Of a stretch of 64,000 bases of DNA, positions 44,191 to 55,455 are shown one piece after another; positions within the stretch are counted from its first letter, which is position 1; each line of letters opens with the position of its first letter. The notes beneath the pieces were generated by a model that saw nothing but the letters and a program-made list of their open reading frames with translations, was not told the DNA's origin and did not search any database. The translations under genes and the position numbers were made by a program. The stretch comes from Meconema thalassinum (Eukaryota > Arthropoda > Insecta > Orthoptera > Tettigoniidae), in NCBI GenBank assembly GCA_946902985.2, contig OX336388.2, positions 288,650,526 to 288,714,525 on the forward strand. Reading direction: 5' to 3'.

Positions 44191-45989
44191 TCAAAGACCA
44201 CTTTCATTAATTTAAGCATGCCCTCTCAGCTCCAGTACATATTGATATAGGCAGACAGTTAGCAGTACAGTGAGAAGGGTTGCCTAGCTCTCAGCCGCAT
44301 GCCAGCTATAATTAGGTACGAGTAACGATGTCGCACTTCTCTCACTGCGGAAATGATAAGGCAAACTGTTTACACAGCCTGTTGAAGTGATGCTCTTTGT
44401 GAGTACACTCCTTGTCGACAGATGTTTCTGAACAGAAATAATCCGATGTGTGCTCGTCGTCACCACGGACTCCATGGAACATTGAAAGCGCCAGGTGGAG
44501 GTTTTGCTAAGACAGTCAGATTAGTGTCTAGTTAGTTTAAAACAAAGTCCCCGATTCTTGGAAGTCACGGGTATTCTCGAGAACCACTGGATGGATTTTG
44601 ATACTGTTTACACCATTCTGTAAAGGATATATCAAGGAAGGCTTCTGTTTTAAATAATTTATTTATGATCAAAGGAAGCCAAGCAATAACGATTTCAGTG
44701 AAAAGTCGAAATTAAACTGGCGTCCGTGAGCTCATTAAGCTTACCCTGGGCAATCCGTTAAAAATATCATTATATTATGAGTGTAAGAATTGTTCAGTAT
44801 GAAAAGTTCTATCTTCAATACATCACCCACTATAAGTGTTTTTACGTTTTCATTTCTTCCAACAATCTTCATTCAATTACAGAGGTGGCAGTTTTCGAGC
44901 TAGCTAGGGGCGATCCTCTCACCCCAGTTACAACCTAGCTAGTGGGCGAGCCTATTATCCCAGATACATCCGGCAGCAAACTGTTGAGTCGTGTAGAGCT
45001 AAGATTTCAGATAAGAGTGGTTGTGTGTGGAGTTTCCCTGGAAGTGCAACTAGGCTTTTCGTTCCGCAAAATACACAGTCAAGTTAAAATTGGATGGAAG
45101 GGGGATTTGTGTTTCATGCACCTCGCCATTCTTAAATTAGGCCTACGTCTGACAAGAATTTGTTGCACATGCATCTACATGATAATGTATTTAATAATAC
45201 AGTCAGTGATTTTAACCCGTCATGACGAGACGTAAAACGGATATAGGTCGTAGTTCATTGACATAGAAATACATAGCGCTTATCACGTAATACACTCATA
45301 ACAGTTCCCGGGCGAAACCGGGGCGGGTTGCTAGTATATCCCAGAAGCACAAGCACTATGGGTAGATAACCTCTTCTGCTTCATGGTCTCATGATCTTGG
45401 GTTTGATTCCCGGTTGTGGATATTAGACTTTTGATTGACTACAGAAATCCACGAAGATCTCAGTTATGCGGTGTCGATTTATAAACGATCTTTCTTCGTT
45501 ATTACAAGACAGAAATAATGTAACCTAAGGTTTTCTCCGCCGGATGGAATTGGAGAGTACATTTTTCTAATAGGATCCATATAAAACTACTGAAATTATT
45601 ACTATGAAATTAACTATTACTCTGAATGCTTCAACACGCGAGGACTGGCCCATCGCTACTTTTAACCCGAGGATTAAATATTGCTCTATATTTTCGTTTC
45701 GGTCTGCCCTCATTTTCTGTCCCTTACTGTACCTTCCTTCCTAGCCTTGAAGGCTAGAAGCACTCTTTTTAAGCACTCTAGTTATTTCTATATTATTTAC
45801 GGTCGGGTCAGATTTACCCATGGCGCCAGTCCTCACGTGACAATTTTCAGTTTAGGTTAGTCGGGACAATCTGTAAAAATAAGGGGGGAAATCCAAATAT
45901 TTTCTTGCAGAACAAACACATAGCTCACGTTCTTGTTGATCCATGTTTAAGGTCTAGGGACACCTTTGTCATCAGCTCCTTTATTAAAA
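44191..45989. other. Interval without recognised gene; possible old rolling-circle or other repeat at 44505-45345
   Basis: The 44505-45345 stretch begins with TAGTTTAAAACAAAGTCCCC and ends with CGGGCGAAACCGGGGCGGG, a GC-rich end of a kind common on interspersed arthropod repeats. With one copy in the window I cannot classify it. Frames of up to 97 codons here have no recognised motif. Confidence 0.3.
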
Positions 45990-46390
45990 AACAAGTAGTT
46001 CCGTGAAGAACTACGGTATACAGCATATTTTCATAAATCCTACTCATGTTAATTGCCTCTATCAACATACAAAATTTCAGTTTGATTTTACAATACATTC
46101 GTAGATATTGAGAACCGTATAAATATTTCAGATGCTCACCATGTTGGATTTTTATTTATGTACTATTACATGAAGATTATTGTGTTCGTGTGGTATTCAA
46201 ACGTCAATTTTGAAATAGCTCCCATGTATACCTTCCACGATATCCAACATGGATCTCAAATTTCTATTGCGTATTTTCAGCAGTTGGTAACACTGACATC
46301 ATTTTCAAATATGGACTTGAGATATTCCGGTATACATCTTTACTCATACTAAATTTGGTTCCGATTGCTGCAGCAGTTTAAGAGTTGATA

Positions 46391-46427
<37 letters not shown>

Positions 46428-46512
46428 GACAGACAGACAGACAGACACTTTCCCGGATCGATCTCATAAGTCTACTTTTTCCTCATTTTTGCAAAATGTG
46501 AAAAGTAGGCTA
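45990..46512 (+). repeat. HINE-like element, short copy (plus)
   Basis: AACAAGTAGTTCCGTGAAGA starts the element (hairpin 45996-46011). One module of the second subfamily (TTTCAGTTTGATT, CACCATGTTGGATTT) and one of the first (TTCCACGATATCCAACATGG) are joined. The 3' end has (AC)n at 46391-46422, (GACA)n to 46444, and the hairpin closing in GAAAAGTAGGCTA. Its mixed content makes it a chimera or deletion derivative. Confidence 0.7.
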
Positions 46513-46530
46513 ATAAGAGACTGAATATAA

Positions 46531-46558
46531 AGAAAGAAAGAAAGAAAGAAAGAAAGAA
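46531..46558. repeat. (AAAG)n microsatellite
   Basis: Seven AAAG units read directly. Confidence 0.9.
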
Positions 46559-47131
46559 ATAGTTGAAATTTGGAAACCAAAACACAATGTGAACAAAGTC
46601 TAAAATGTCACCCTTTCTTTCTGATCACTGTATTGTGCACTCTTCATTTGGGAAACAGTCATGTCGTCTAATTCTTTCGAAAACCATGCGGCAAACAATT
46701 GCAAATTTGTGGTTTGTAGACGCCAACGAAATGGAAATGGTTCAGCTCTGTAGCAGTTCTGCCTCACTGCGGTCCGCAGACGTTAACCGAGATACAATTT
46801 GCTCCGTGGCAGCCCTCGAGAATATATCAACATGTCAAATAGAAACCACCAGTCACAATCGAAATGTATTATAGTTTAACCTCAAACTAGAGGCCTATTC
46901 CATCATTGAATAAGTTTGAAGTGATACATTCCATAATTGCGTATTCCAGAGCATTATCTGTAAGTTGTTAATTCGGCACTGCGGCTTCATCGCTTTTAGA
47001 GCTCTACATCTCTGGTGAAGTATTATAATCTTTACAATTTTTTATAAAAAGAAAATAGGTTAAGAAAGACATGAGAATAGAAACCCATACTTCTTCTTCT
47101 GCGCGAATGGGTCTCCTAGGACCACGCAGAA
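46559..47131. other. Interval without recognised features
   Basis: One plus-strand frame of 89 codons (46605-46874) has no recognised motif. It is AT-rich beyond 46870. Confidence 0.35.
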
Positions 47132-47920
47132 TCAACACTTCTTGGCCTTGATGTTTGCCCAATAACTCTTCATGCGCAACGATTGAGCTAGTCTTCGTTG
47201 CTGCGACCAGACGAGTCTGGTAGGTCTTCTCTCTTCTCCCTCAAAACCCCGTGTATGAGTAATTTTTCTAATTTCCTCCCGATCCTTGAGATTGGGAAAA
47301 CCTAATTCAGCCAAGTCCTTTTCCGCCTGTTTGTACCAATTGGACCTTGTTGCCTTTTTCTGCAAAAACGTATAGATTTTATTTGTTAAACTAGGTGGGT
47401 CCATTCTGTCCAAATGTCCCATGAATTGGATCCTTCTCATACGGATTGTGTCTGTGATTTTAGTAATTTTTAAATAGATGTCAGCATTAGGTTTCGGACG
47501 GCGAATTCCATCTTTAATTCTAGGTCCCAAAATTTTTCGCATGATTTTGCTTTCCTTAATCTCCATTTAATTTATCAGTGTTTTATGTTGTAGAGTAAGT
47601 GTCTCGGCTGCATAAAGGGCTGCAGGCAAGACTACTGTTTTATAATGTTGAATTTTACAATTCCAAGAGAGGCATTTTTTGCTATAAACTTGTTTTGTCA
47701 AATGGAAAGCAGTTTCCATTTTCTGTAGTCTTGCTTCTATAGCTTTTCTTTCGTTGCCAGTTTCATTGATCCATTCACCTAAATACTTGAAGTCTTTCAC
47801 TCGGGAGACCTGACAATTACCGATGCGGAGTGTATTCGGAGCAATTTTAATATACGTGATAAATTTTGTTTTGTCAAAAGACATACATAAATAAAACAAT
47901 AGGAATTTATTCCGGGACAA
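47132..47920 (-). pseudogene. Non-LTR retrotransposon RT C-terminal fragment
   Basis: Minus-strand frame with the post-catalytic part of a LINE RT: FKYLGEWI (thumb-region FxYLG box), ALYAAETL (the LYGSE/LYAAE box), KESKIMRKILGPR, IRMRRIQFMGHLDRM and a basic C-terminus. A TAA at 47567-47569 splits it; both halves are in the same frame. The catalytic palm is missing, so it is 5'-truncated near 47920. The clade is uncertain. Confidence 0.75.
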
Positions 47921-48242
47921 AATTCAAGAAGTGATGTTCAGAAAGGCACGGAAAGCAGCCACGTAACATTCAGCAGCTCCGAAAGAAGAGATTAGTGAGG
48001 ATGAACCGAATGTGTTCAGAGAGAAGAACGACATGAGGCACGATTTGAAGTATTGATTTTACGTGCTCTGTAAAAGTGCTATTCGATTAAATAAATAATA
48101 ATAAAATGATTGATTCTAGGAATAAATAAGAATGTGATTAATAATAAAAGTAACCGGTTAACTATAGGAAATATAATACTAATACGATCAGTTAAATCAC
48201 CTAACTATGAGTAGCTATTATTATAGTGGGTTTGAATACAGC
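47921..48242. other. Spacer, nothing recognised
   Basis: AT-rich sequence between the LINE fragment and repeat A without a frame or repeat that I can support. Confidence 0.35.
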
Positions 48243-48809
48243 CGCCCCCCAGGGGCTCACATCTAGTGGGACGTGGGTTGGCGACCACGGGACCCCAGCT
48301 GAGTCCGGCATTGCTTCCACTTACTTGAGCCAGGCTCCCCTCCGTAATCGTTCCTCTCGAACTCCCTTGGTCAACTCTTGTTCTTTTCCGACCCTGACTT
48401 TATTAGGTTATCCGAGGCCTAGGGAGTCTTTCACTTTCCCGCCTTAATTGGCCCTTGTCTCATCTTTCCTGATCGCTCCTTCTTCGAGGGGTCAGACCTC
48501 TTGTTTTCTTTTCATTGTGCCTTCTGCTCAAGGCCCTCAGGGAGGCAGGGTGTATGTAGCCCCACCACTTCTGGTGTACCCTGGATAGTGCTACACCCTC
48601 AAGGTCTCACGTGTGGTGAATTCAGGAATTGGCGACCCCGAGGGCTTACTGAGCTGGGTCTGGATTTTCTCCTTCTTCCATTGCCTTTGGGGCGGTCCCT
48701 CTCCTGTCTGCGCTTTCTGGCTCTCCTTTCTTCCAAATGCCTAAATTCTCATTCTTCGAGGGTTGAGGGCAATTCCTTTCCTCCTGTCTTTTGTTTCTCT
48801 TATTCTTAT
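48243..48809 (+). repeat. Repeat A, copy 2, 5' and middle segments (uninterrupted reference)
   Basis: Runs from CCCCCCAGGGGCTCAC through GTTGGCGACCACGGGACCCC, GAGGGGTCAGACCTC, GTGCTACACCCTCAAGG and GGCGACCCCGAGGGC to CCTTTCCTCCTGTC. It shows the empty site of the Tx1-like insertion of copy 1 (about 48595-48602). It is interrupted at 48809/48810 by a HINE-like element at the same place as copy 1. Confidence 0.75.
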
Positions 48810-49842
48810 TAGCCTACTTTCGATTTTTGCAAAAATGAAAGTAGACTTATGAGATCAACACAGGGCGAAAAATTGTGTGTCTGTGTGTGTGAGTCTGTGT
48901 ACTCTGAATATCTGCCCCCACCCCTATCAATTCCAACGCGGTGAAACCGAATTGAACGAAAATTGGTACAGAGGTAGCACCTGCAAAGGGCAACTGATTG
49001 TCATGTTTTATATCGCCGCTATCTTGACGAGAACGTAATAGTGGCCACACAATGTTGAAATCTTAAATAAAATTACGACCAACCTAATCATCTGATGTCT
49101 AGCTTGCCACGGTGGGTGAGTGGATAGCGTGTCGGTCTACTAACCCCAAGATTGCAGGTTCGTCCCTGGCCATGGTAAGTGATTTTTGAAAGGCGGCAAA
49201 AATACGATACGCATGTCATACGATGTTGGCATGACAAAGAACCCATTTGAATTCAGTAGGCCGAGTTCATAATGGCAAAATTAATCTCGGGAGTTTCCGC
49301 CAACACAAAGTTCCTCATTTCTCTACTAGAAAGCGCTATAATGTTCAAGGAGCTTAGATATGTATTATCTAACCTCCTTGAATTTCATAGTGATTCAAGG
49401 AACAACGAAATTCGACATGCAAGCTACCCTCTGGGTGTCAAATTACAAAGCTTGCACCAGGCACCCGAGGTCATACGATATTATTATTATATCTGATGTC
49501 TACCAAATTTTGCCACATTATACCTTTTTGTACGAAAAGTCTTTTGACCGAACTACAAGGTCATCAGTCCAATACTTTGTGGATGGTGGCCATGTAGGTG
49601 TGCAAATAGATTCCCCCTATCAATTCAAACACGGTGAAACCGAATTTAATGAAATTTTATACAGAGGTAGCACTAGCAAAGGGCTCCTCATATTCATGTT
49701 TAATATCCCTATAGCACGGTGTATTTCAACAAGCTACTACAACCTGTATTCAATTATACTCCTAGGAATGGACAAACAGTTATAACAATACCCATGCATT
49801 TAGGAGAAAATAGGCTATATATTCTTTACTGATCATCTTGAT
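48810..49842 (-). repeat. HINE-like element inside repeat A, copy 2 (minus)
   Basis: 3' hairpin at 48810-48850 (TAGCCTACTTTCG / GAAAGTAGACTTA), a short (TG)n run, and modules starting CACCCCTATCAATT and repeated at 49603 (CCCCCTATCAATTC). The 5' end is near 49803-49842 (GGAGAAAATAGGCTATATAT, TTCTTTACTGATCATC). SINE B is nested at 49102-49490. It is the same subfamily and target position as 16107-18238. Confidence 0.7.
49102..49490 (+). repeat. SINE B, copy 3, with 12-bp target duplication
   Basis: Head GCTTGCCACGGTGGGTGAGTG, B box GGTTCGTCCC (one base short), body and (ATT)n tail at the right. Flanked by ATCTGATGTCTA at 49090-49101 and 49491-49502, exact. The pre-insertion host reading matches 16436-16455. 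Confidence 0.88.
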
Positions 49843-49958
49843 TTAGTTTTCCATTTCCTCTTTGTAGTTCGTTTACATTTTACCGATCACCCAAACCATT
49901 AGGGGCCGATAACCCAGATGTTAGGCCCCTTAAAACAAGAATGATCATCATCATGAAC
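49843..49958 (+). repeat. Repeat A, copy 2, 3' segment
   Basis: TTTCCTCTTTGTAGTTCG, CCCAAACCATTAGGGGC, GATAACCCAGATGTTAGG and an (ATC)n-like tail, as at 18239-18402 and 57650-57857. Confidence 0.65.
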
Positions 49959-50159
49959 ACACGTTGTTGGCCCTGTGGTATCTCGGATCAAGCGGGCACA
50001 TTAGTGGTCAACAACGTAAAATCACTCTAGAATGGATCAGGTCGCAATCGAATCCACCTCTTCTGATGATGTGTCCTCTCGGTGCTGAGTGAATCCAGTT
50101 GCAATCCACTTGTGAATAAGAATCATTTTCATGAGAAACGTTTCTCTGGACTTTGCCTC

Positions 50160-50585
50160 ACGTATCTTTTGTGTTTGTTGTTTTCTTCTTATTTACTTTT
50201 GCTTTGTGCTTTTGCATTTGCATTTTACATTTTGCTTTTCTTTCTGGTTTGGGTTTTGGGTTGGTTTTCTGCATTTGCTTATTTGAATTTTACTTTTTGC
50301 TTTGTGTTTCGTGTTTTTTGTTTTCAGCTTTTGCTTTTGAATTTTGCTTTTTGCTTCGTATCTTTTGTTTTTGGTTATGTGTTTGTTTTCTGGAAAACCA
50401 AAATAAAACAAAACAAAATAAAATAAAACAAAAGAAAATAAACAAAAGAAAATCAAAATAAAACAACACAGAATAAAATTAAAAATTTAAAACTTAAATA
50501 AAACAAAACAAAAGATTTAACAAAACAATTCAAAACAAAATCAAACGAAATAAAATAAAATAATGTAAAATAAAATAGAATTATT
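50160..50585. repeat. Low-complexity tract: T-rich (TTTTGC-like) run then A-rich (AAAATAAAAC-like) run
   Basis: Bases 50160-50395 are mostly T with repeated TTTTGCTTTT words. Bases 50396-50585 are mostly A with repeated AAAATAAAAC and AAACAAAA words. Long open frames here are compositional. The two halves are roughly complementary. Confidence 0.8.
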
Positions 50586-50605
50586 GAATAATTAATTTTA
50601 TTTTC

Positions 50606-51072
50606 GATGATGTCGAAATGTAAACATGTCAGAAAACTGTACTATAATGAGGCTCATTATGAAACAGTTTCTCCCACCAATCAGAGCTCAAGAAACAGAT
50701 GTGTGACCAATTAGGTAAGGATACCATCGCGTATGCGCTCAAAATCCGCTGTAAACAATAGGTGTTCTGTGTTGTCAAGCAAAGTGAATGGTATCTGCTT
50801 TCGGAGTGCCTCGACCCACGCATGCGCTCTTTTCAGTCGGCAAAGCCAGCGCGCCCTGTTCACTAACTGAATCCCACAGATATTTATGAATATTTATGTT
50901 AAAACATATAATATAGTTATAATTATCGTCGAACATATACAGTCGTATGCAACTCGCCTATAATGGTAATTAAGACACGAGTATGGAAATTATAAAACTT
51001 GGTTATGCTCGTTTTATAAACATACTCGTGTCTTAATCATTGGCATTATAGGCTCGTTGCATAATGTACTAT
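50606..51072 (-). repeat. Palindrome-bearing MITE-like element, copy 2
   Basis: Inverse of 39117-39627: ATAATGAGGCTCATTAT near 50646, CCACCAATCAGAGCTC, ATCGTCGAACATATAC at 50927, then the long palindrome at about 50950-51063. The internal block differs in 50720-50870. Confidence 0.72.
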
Positions 51073-51399
51073 TACATGATCCGTAAATGTAAACCAAGAA
51101 CTTTTGCGAGAGGAGTCTCAACACCTACCCCTAGACCAAACAAGGCAGCGTAGGCTGAAGGACAGATGTGATGATTGAATTCTTTAACATGCTGTTCCTT
51201 TGATGCCATTGTGTCGAGCGGATTACAAAGTCTCTTCGATGTCCGCATTATGTGAGCGCTGCTATCGCTCTGATCAAAGCTACTTTCCTCTGAGCAAGAA
51301 GCTTGCTTGCTTGCTTGCTTTGGTCCGCGCAGTACATAGCGATATTAATGTAAGTCTTCAGAAACTTTCCTCAACTCATTTGAGGATGACCAAGGAGGT
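51073..51399. other. Spacer with a short (GCTT)n run
   Basis: Nothing coding is recognised upstream of the LINE fragment. Five GCTT-type units lie at about 51302-51322. Confidence 0.4.
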
Positions 51400-51835
51400 T
51401 TATTGCAGAAAAGTTATGTTGCTTTTATACAGCACAAGTTGAATGCTGGAAGCATGAGTGGCCAACTAAAACATTGGGAACAAGTGCCCACCATCTTGAT
51501 CCCACAAAGAAAGCAAACGGCTTTGACTTACCGAGGAACTTCTGGTGCCGCATCAACAGGCTGAGGACTGGACATGGTTGCAGCAATTATTTCAGGTACA
51601 AGTGGGGCTGGATCAGTTCACCAATGTGTGAGTGTAACCTGGAAGAACAGACGCTCGAACATCTGGTCCTACGCTGTCTTCTTTATTCGTACCCTGGAAT
51701 TCCTGACGATTTGTTCGCTCTCACACCCGATTTAACCGAATGGTTGAGAAGGATGAATTTTAAAGTTTGATTATACCTTGTTATGTATAATTGTATATTG
51801 TATAAATTACCATACGATTAAATAAATAAACAGCA
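51400..51835 (+). pseudogene. Non-LTR retrotransposon RT C-terminal domain fragment
   Basis: The frame ending 51770 has GFDLPRNFWCRINRLRTGHG then KWGWISSPMCECNLEEQTLEH and LRC, the C-terminal Cys/His knuckle (C-x-C...H-x4-C) typical of jockey/R1-type RTs. The preceding 80 bases also read as the expected linker in another frame. After the stop an AATAAATAAA-type tail ends near 51835. The RT palm is absent. Confidence 0.7.
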
Positions 51836-51997
51836 CATTGTGAATGTAATCTATAGAGCACAACAGTCAAGACAAGTGAGGGAATGGAACTCTTAACCTT
51901 TAACATTGACTGCAAGTGCTCGATCTATCAGGGGAAGACGACCTTCATGCCCCACCCAAGAGCAATCACCACTGAAATAGGTCTCCACACTAGTCTG

Positions 51998-52877
51998 CAA
52001 TATCCCAGGCTATTGACCACCATTATGTGCGATGTCCATCTCTAGAAATATCTCCGACAATTACCTCTATTAGTGACTCTTAGCCAGACACTTTTACGAG
52101 GGCTGCAATTTTTTCAAGTTCCGATGGACTGTATAAATATAACAGATTGACGTACGAAACTGATTGTAATACTAAATGTTTGCTTGTTTTATTCTTATTT
52201 CTCAACATAATCACCAAAGCGATTGAAACATTAGTCGTATCGTTACACCAGCTTTCCAATGCCCTCGGCAAAACATTCTGCCACCACTGAGGTGGGTACG
52301 ACAGGAGAGTCCCCTGAAGTGTTTCCTTTTTGGCGAGGCGTTGCCGCCCAACCATACCTTCATTTCTCGAAAAAGATGAAAATCATTCACGACCGCACTG
52401 TGCCAACGTTACGATAGACTTTAAACCATCTGCCGTTTAGTCCAAACCAGCACTGAATGATTGTCACATTTTTCGAGAATTGAAGGCATGGTTGGGCGGC
52501 AACGCCTCGCCAAAAAGGAAACACTTCAGGAGACTCTCCAGACGCACCCACCTCAGTGGCGGCAGATTTTTTATTTTTTTGCCGAGGGGATATACGGCAA
52601 ATGTTTCAATCGTTTTGGCGATTATGTTGAAACATATGAATAAAACAAGCAAACATTTAGTAGTCAAATCAGTTTGGTATGTCAATCTGTTATTTTTATA
52701 CAGTCCATCGGAACTTGAAAAAAAATCGGCTGTCGTATATCGATATGTCAACGTGGTATCGATAGTCTTCTATACACGCGGTGGCCTGCAATATCTACTG
52801 TTTTTGACCAGCATATAGCGCGTAATGTCTCCGACTATTGCTCCTATTAGACTCTTACAGAAGCCAGACACTTGTAT
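51998..52877. repeat. Direct repeats flanking a long inverted repeat of mariner 3' ends
   Basis: Arms 52085-52365 and 52470-52750 are inverse copies (shared GGGCGGCAACGCCTCGCC, AAACAAGCAAACATTTAGTA, AGTCCATCGGAACTTGA) around a spacer of roughly 105 bases. The arms read as the end of a mariner transposase (MVGRQRLAKKETL; CFNRFGDYVE is a mariner C-terminal signature) plus 3' UTR. Outside them, 51998-52092 and 52782-52877 are direct repeats (GCAATATC, TCTCCGAC.ATT, AGCCAGACAC). Confidence 0.75.
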
Positions 52878-53098
52878 ATCGATATTCCGCCATGGCCTGT
52901 ATTATCAATACTCCGGCTTATTGAACGCCAAGTAACGCCCGTAGCGAGCGCCCGGAAGTTTGCTCATCTTCCCGCCGAGCATATCAGATAGCTGGGTTGC
53001 CTGCTAACTAGGCGCGTGGAACACGTGTAATTGGCAATGTTTGGAAAATGTGGGTCATATCTGCTTTCCTGTTGTCGTGATCCGTTTCTTCGTTCTAA

Positions 53099-53515
53099 TT
53101 TAAGTGGTTGGTTGGTTCCCAAGTTTAGGGGCTGCTGTGTGTAGAATCGGTGTTAATTTTGATGGCTCTATTAGTGAGTGTTATCTGTTTTCATTTATTC
53201 AAGTAAGGTTCGCTGCCGATAATTTCAAGTAGTTCCTATTTTTGCTATCAAATGCTACCGTCCACGACACCTAGCTTGTGGACTTGGCTGCTAGATGGCA
53301 CCGCAGCCAGCCTCTGGCGACGAACGTTGGAGGAAATAGAGCGTTATCATTTCTAACCTACAAATTTTGGCTTCATACAAGTGTAGTTAGTGGAAGTTTC
53401 TTTTGCATGCCATAAATCTATTTCATGGGACCGCCGACTTTACTTCCTCTCCGAAGGAAAGCATGGTGAGGGATTTGTTACGCTCTTATAAAATTCGACG
53501 ACTTCAGCAGGGTTT
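53099..53515 (-). repeat. SINE C, copy 2 (head decayed)
   Basis: Inverse of 8020-8450: CCTAAACT/AGTTTAGG end at the left, GGACTTGGCTGCTAGATGGCA, CAAATTTTGGCTTCATACAAG, and a remnant of the head (CAGGGTTTGAACT) at the right. Confidence 0.65.
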
Positions 53516-53872
53516 GAACTAATTTAACTAAATTACTAAATAATTACAAGAGATGCAATATATTTAGGCTACAACAGTGGTGTACGACTGGTAAATTACA
53601 CTTACATAACCGTGACCGTCTCAACCATGTCCTAGTCTGAATGAAGAGCGGCTAGTTGCTAGATATCGCAGAGATGATCGTGATCTTACAAACGACCTTG
53701 TAAGTTAAGATCCATCGATGGTACATTTAAATGTCGGTTAACACGATCGTACCCAATTGTGAAGGGGGTTGCCTAACTCTTCAGTCGGTCAACACTAACT
53801 GGGTGAGGTACAAACTATATAATATGTAATGAAGTTAATAACACTCCTGGAAAAAAAATACATGTATTAGTT
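53516..53872. other. Spacer, nothing recognised
   Basis: No gene or repeat that I can support. Confidence 0.35.
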
Positions 53873-54218
53873 ATAGTTGCCTCACTTTCCTCGTTAACGT
53901 GCGGCTCGTCTTTGAAACCTGGTTGAGAGGATAAGTTAACACTCCATGTCTTCGGGGTACCAAGGCATTCACAGCTTAAGGCACAGTGTTGTCAACTGTC
54001 CAACGCCGTAGCAGCAACTTACTCGGTCTCCACGGCAAGTAGTAGCGACAGCGTGCATCTGTACAACACTGGAGGCTGTGAAGAGAGCTGGAAGTCAACA
54101 CCTTGTCGGCATCCTATTGGTCAAAAACCATCAGCTATTGGTCAGCAACAAACAATGCGCGTGCTACTGCTTAAGGTTTGAGTCACCGCTCGTTAACCAG
54201 AAAAGTGAGGCTACTATA
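53873..54218. repeat. TIR element (MITE-like), about 346 bp
   Basis: Imperfect terminal inverted repeats of about 30 bp: GTTGCCTCACTTTCCTCGTT at the left and AACCAGAAAAGTGAGGCTAC at the right, extended by ATAG/CTAT outside. No ORF. Single copy here. Confidence 0.55.
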
Positions 54219-54904
54219 CGATCACAGTTATAATGGGGCAATTTTAGAATTTGGTGTTCCAAGCGGACATCATTAGATCTCTGAGTTAAGGTTTAAACTT
54301 AAAGTCTATTCGCCGAGTTGAGACAGTGCCCCTGGCTACCTGGGCAAGGAAACACGCCCAGTTCACGTCATCGGCTCTGCTGGACAGGGGAAGCCAAGTA
54401 GCTCCGAGATCATTAGTCATGCCGTAGCCTTAAGACTTGCTGCACTGTGTACTGTTGCCTGTCATAATGAGTTAACAACTAATTAATTAATTACATAAAT
54501 ACATAAACAAACAATAAATAAACCGCGCTGTAGCAAGTCAGCCCGTTTCACATGTAGGCTATACACAGCACTGAGCAGGCACAGCTCTAAGCGCCCCTTG
54601 CGGGCAGCCCTGCAATCACGTGTACAACTGTGTTTACTTCCACTATCTCGACTCGGCGAACAGACTTATATACAATGTTATCTTGCTACACACATGTTTT
54701 AGTGCGTATAATTGGTGTTTCATTCGCAGTTTGAATCTCGTTATGTGAGGTTAGTTTGTTTTATTTATATGGGTTTGCGAGTTACGCATGAGTATTATGC
54801 ACGTGTATACAACTTAGAACAGCAGAATATAATATGTAAATAACATTAGAGCATGTACTTAAATTCTATTGCGTAATATGCAGAGTCATTGCCGCCTGCT
54901 CCCC
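54219..54904. other. Interval without recognised features
   Basis: No frame of interest and no repeat shared within the window. Short ATTA/AATA-rich run near 54480-54520. Confidence 0.35.
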
Positions 54905-55455
54905 ACCTTTGATCCGTGGTACCCTCGAAGAATTAGAATTGAAGGACTTGGAAAGAAGGAGGGCCAAGAAGGACAGATAGATAGGAAAGGTAAAGAGGAG
55001 AGGGACTGCCCCAAAGCCAATGGAAGAAGGAGAAAAACCGGACCCATCTCAGGAAGCCCTCGGGGTCACCAACGCCCGAATTCACCAGATGTGAGCCCTT
55101 GAGGGGGTAGCACAATCCAGGGTGCACCGTAAATGGTGGGGCTACACACACCCTGCCTCCTTAAGGGCCTTAAGGAGATAACATGAAAAGTAAACAAGAG
55201 TTCTGACCCCTCGAAGAATGAGGGATCCGGAACGATGAGACAAAGTTCAATTAAAGCCGGAAAGTGAAAGATTCCCTAGGCCTTGCATACCCTAATACCG
55301 TCGGGGTTAGAAAAGAACTAGAGTTGACCAAGGGAAGTCGAGAGGAAAGAAGACGGAGAGGAGCTCGGCACAAGTAAGTGGAAACAAGCTGGACTCAGCT
55401 GGGGTCCCGTGGTCGCCAACACACGTCCCACAAGTTGAGACCAGCTGGGGAGACT
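54905..55455 (-). repeat. Repeat A, copy 3
   Basis: Minus-strand copy with the full 5' and middle order of 48243-48770, including CTACCCCCTCAAGGGCTCAC, the empty site of the Tx1-like LINE. It stops at GAGGGTACCACGGATC near 54905, before the point where copies 1 and 2 carry their HINE-like insertion. Confidence 0.75.

Noticed and set aside
50082..50461. Phe/Leu-rich membrane-like frames of 100-114 codons
   Set aside because: They lie in the T-rich low-complexity tract; hydrophobic content follows from composition.
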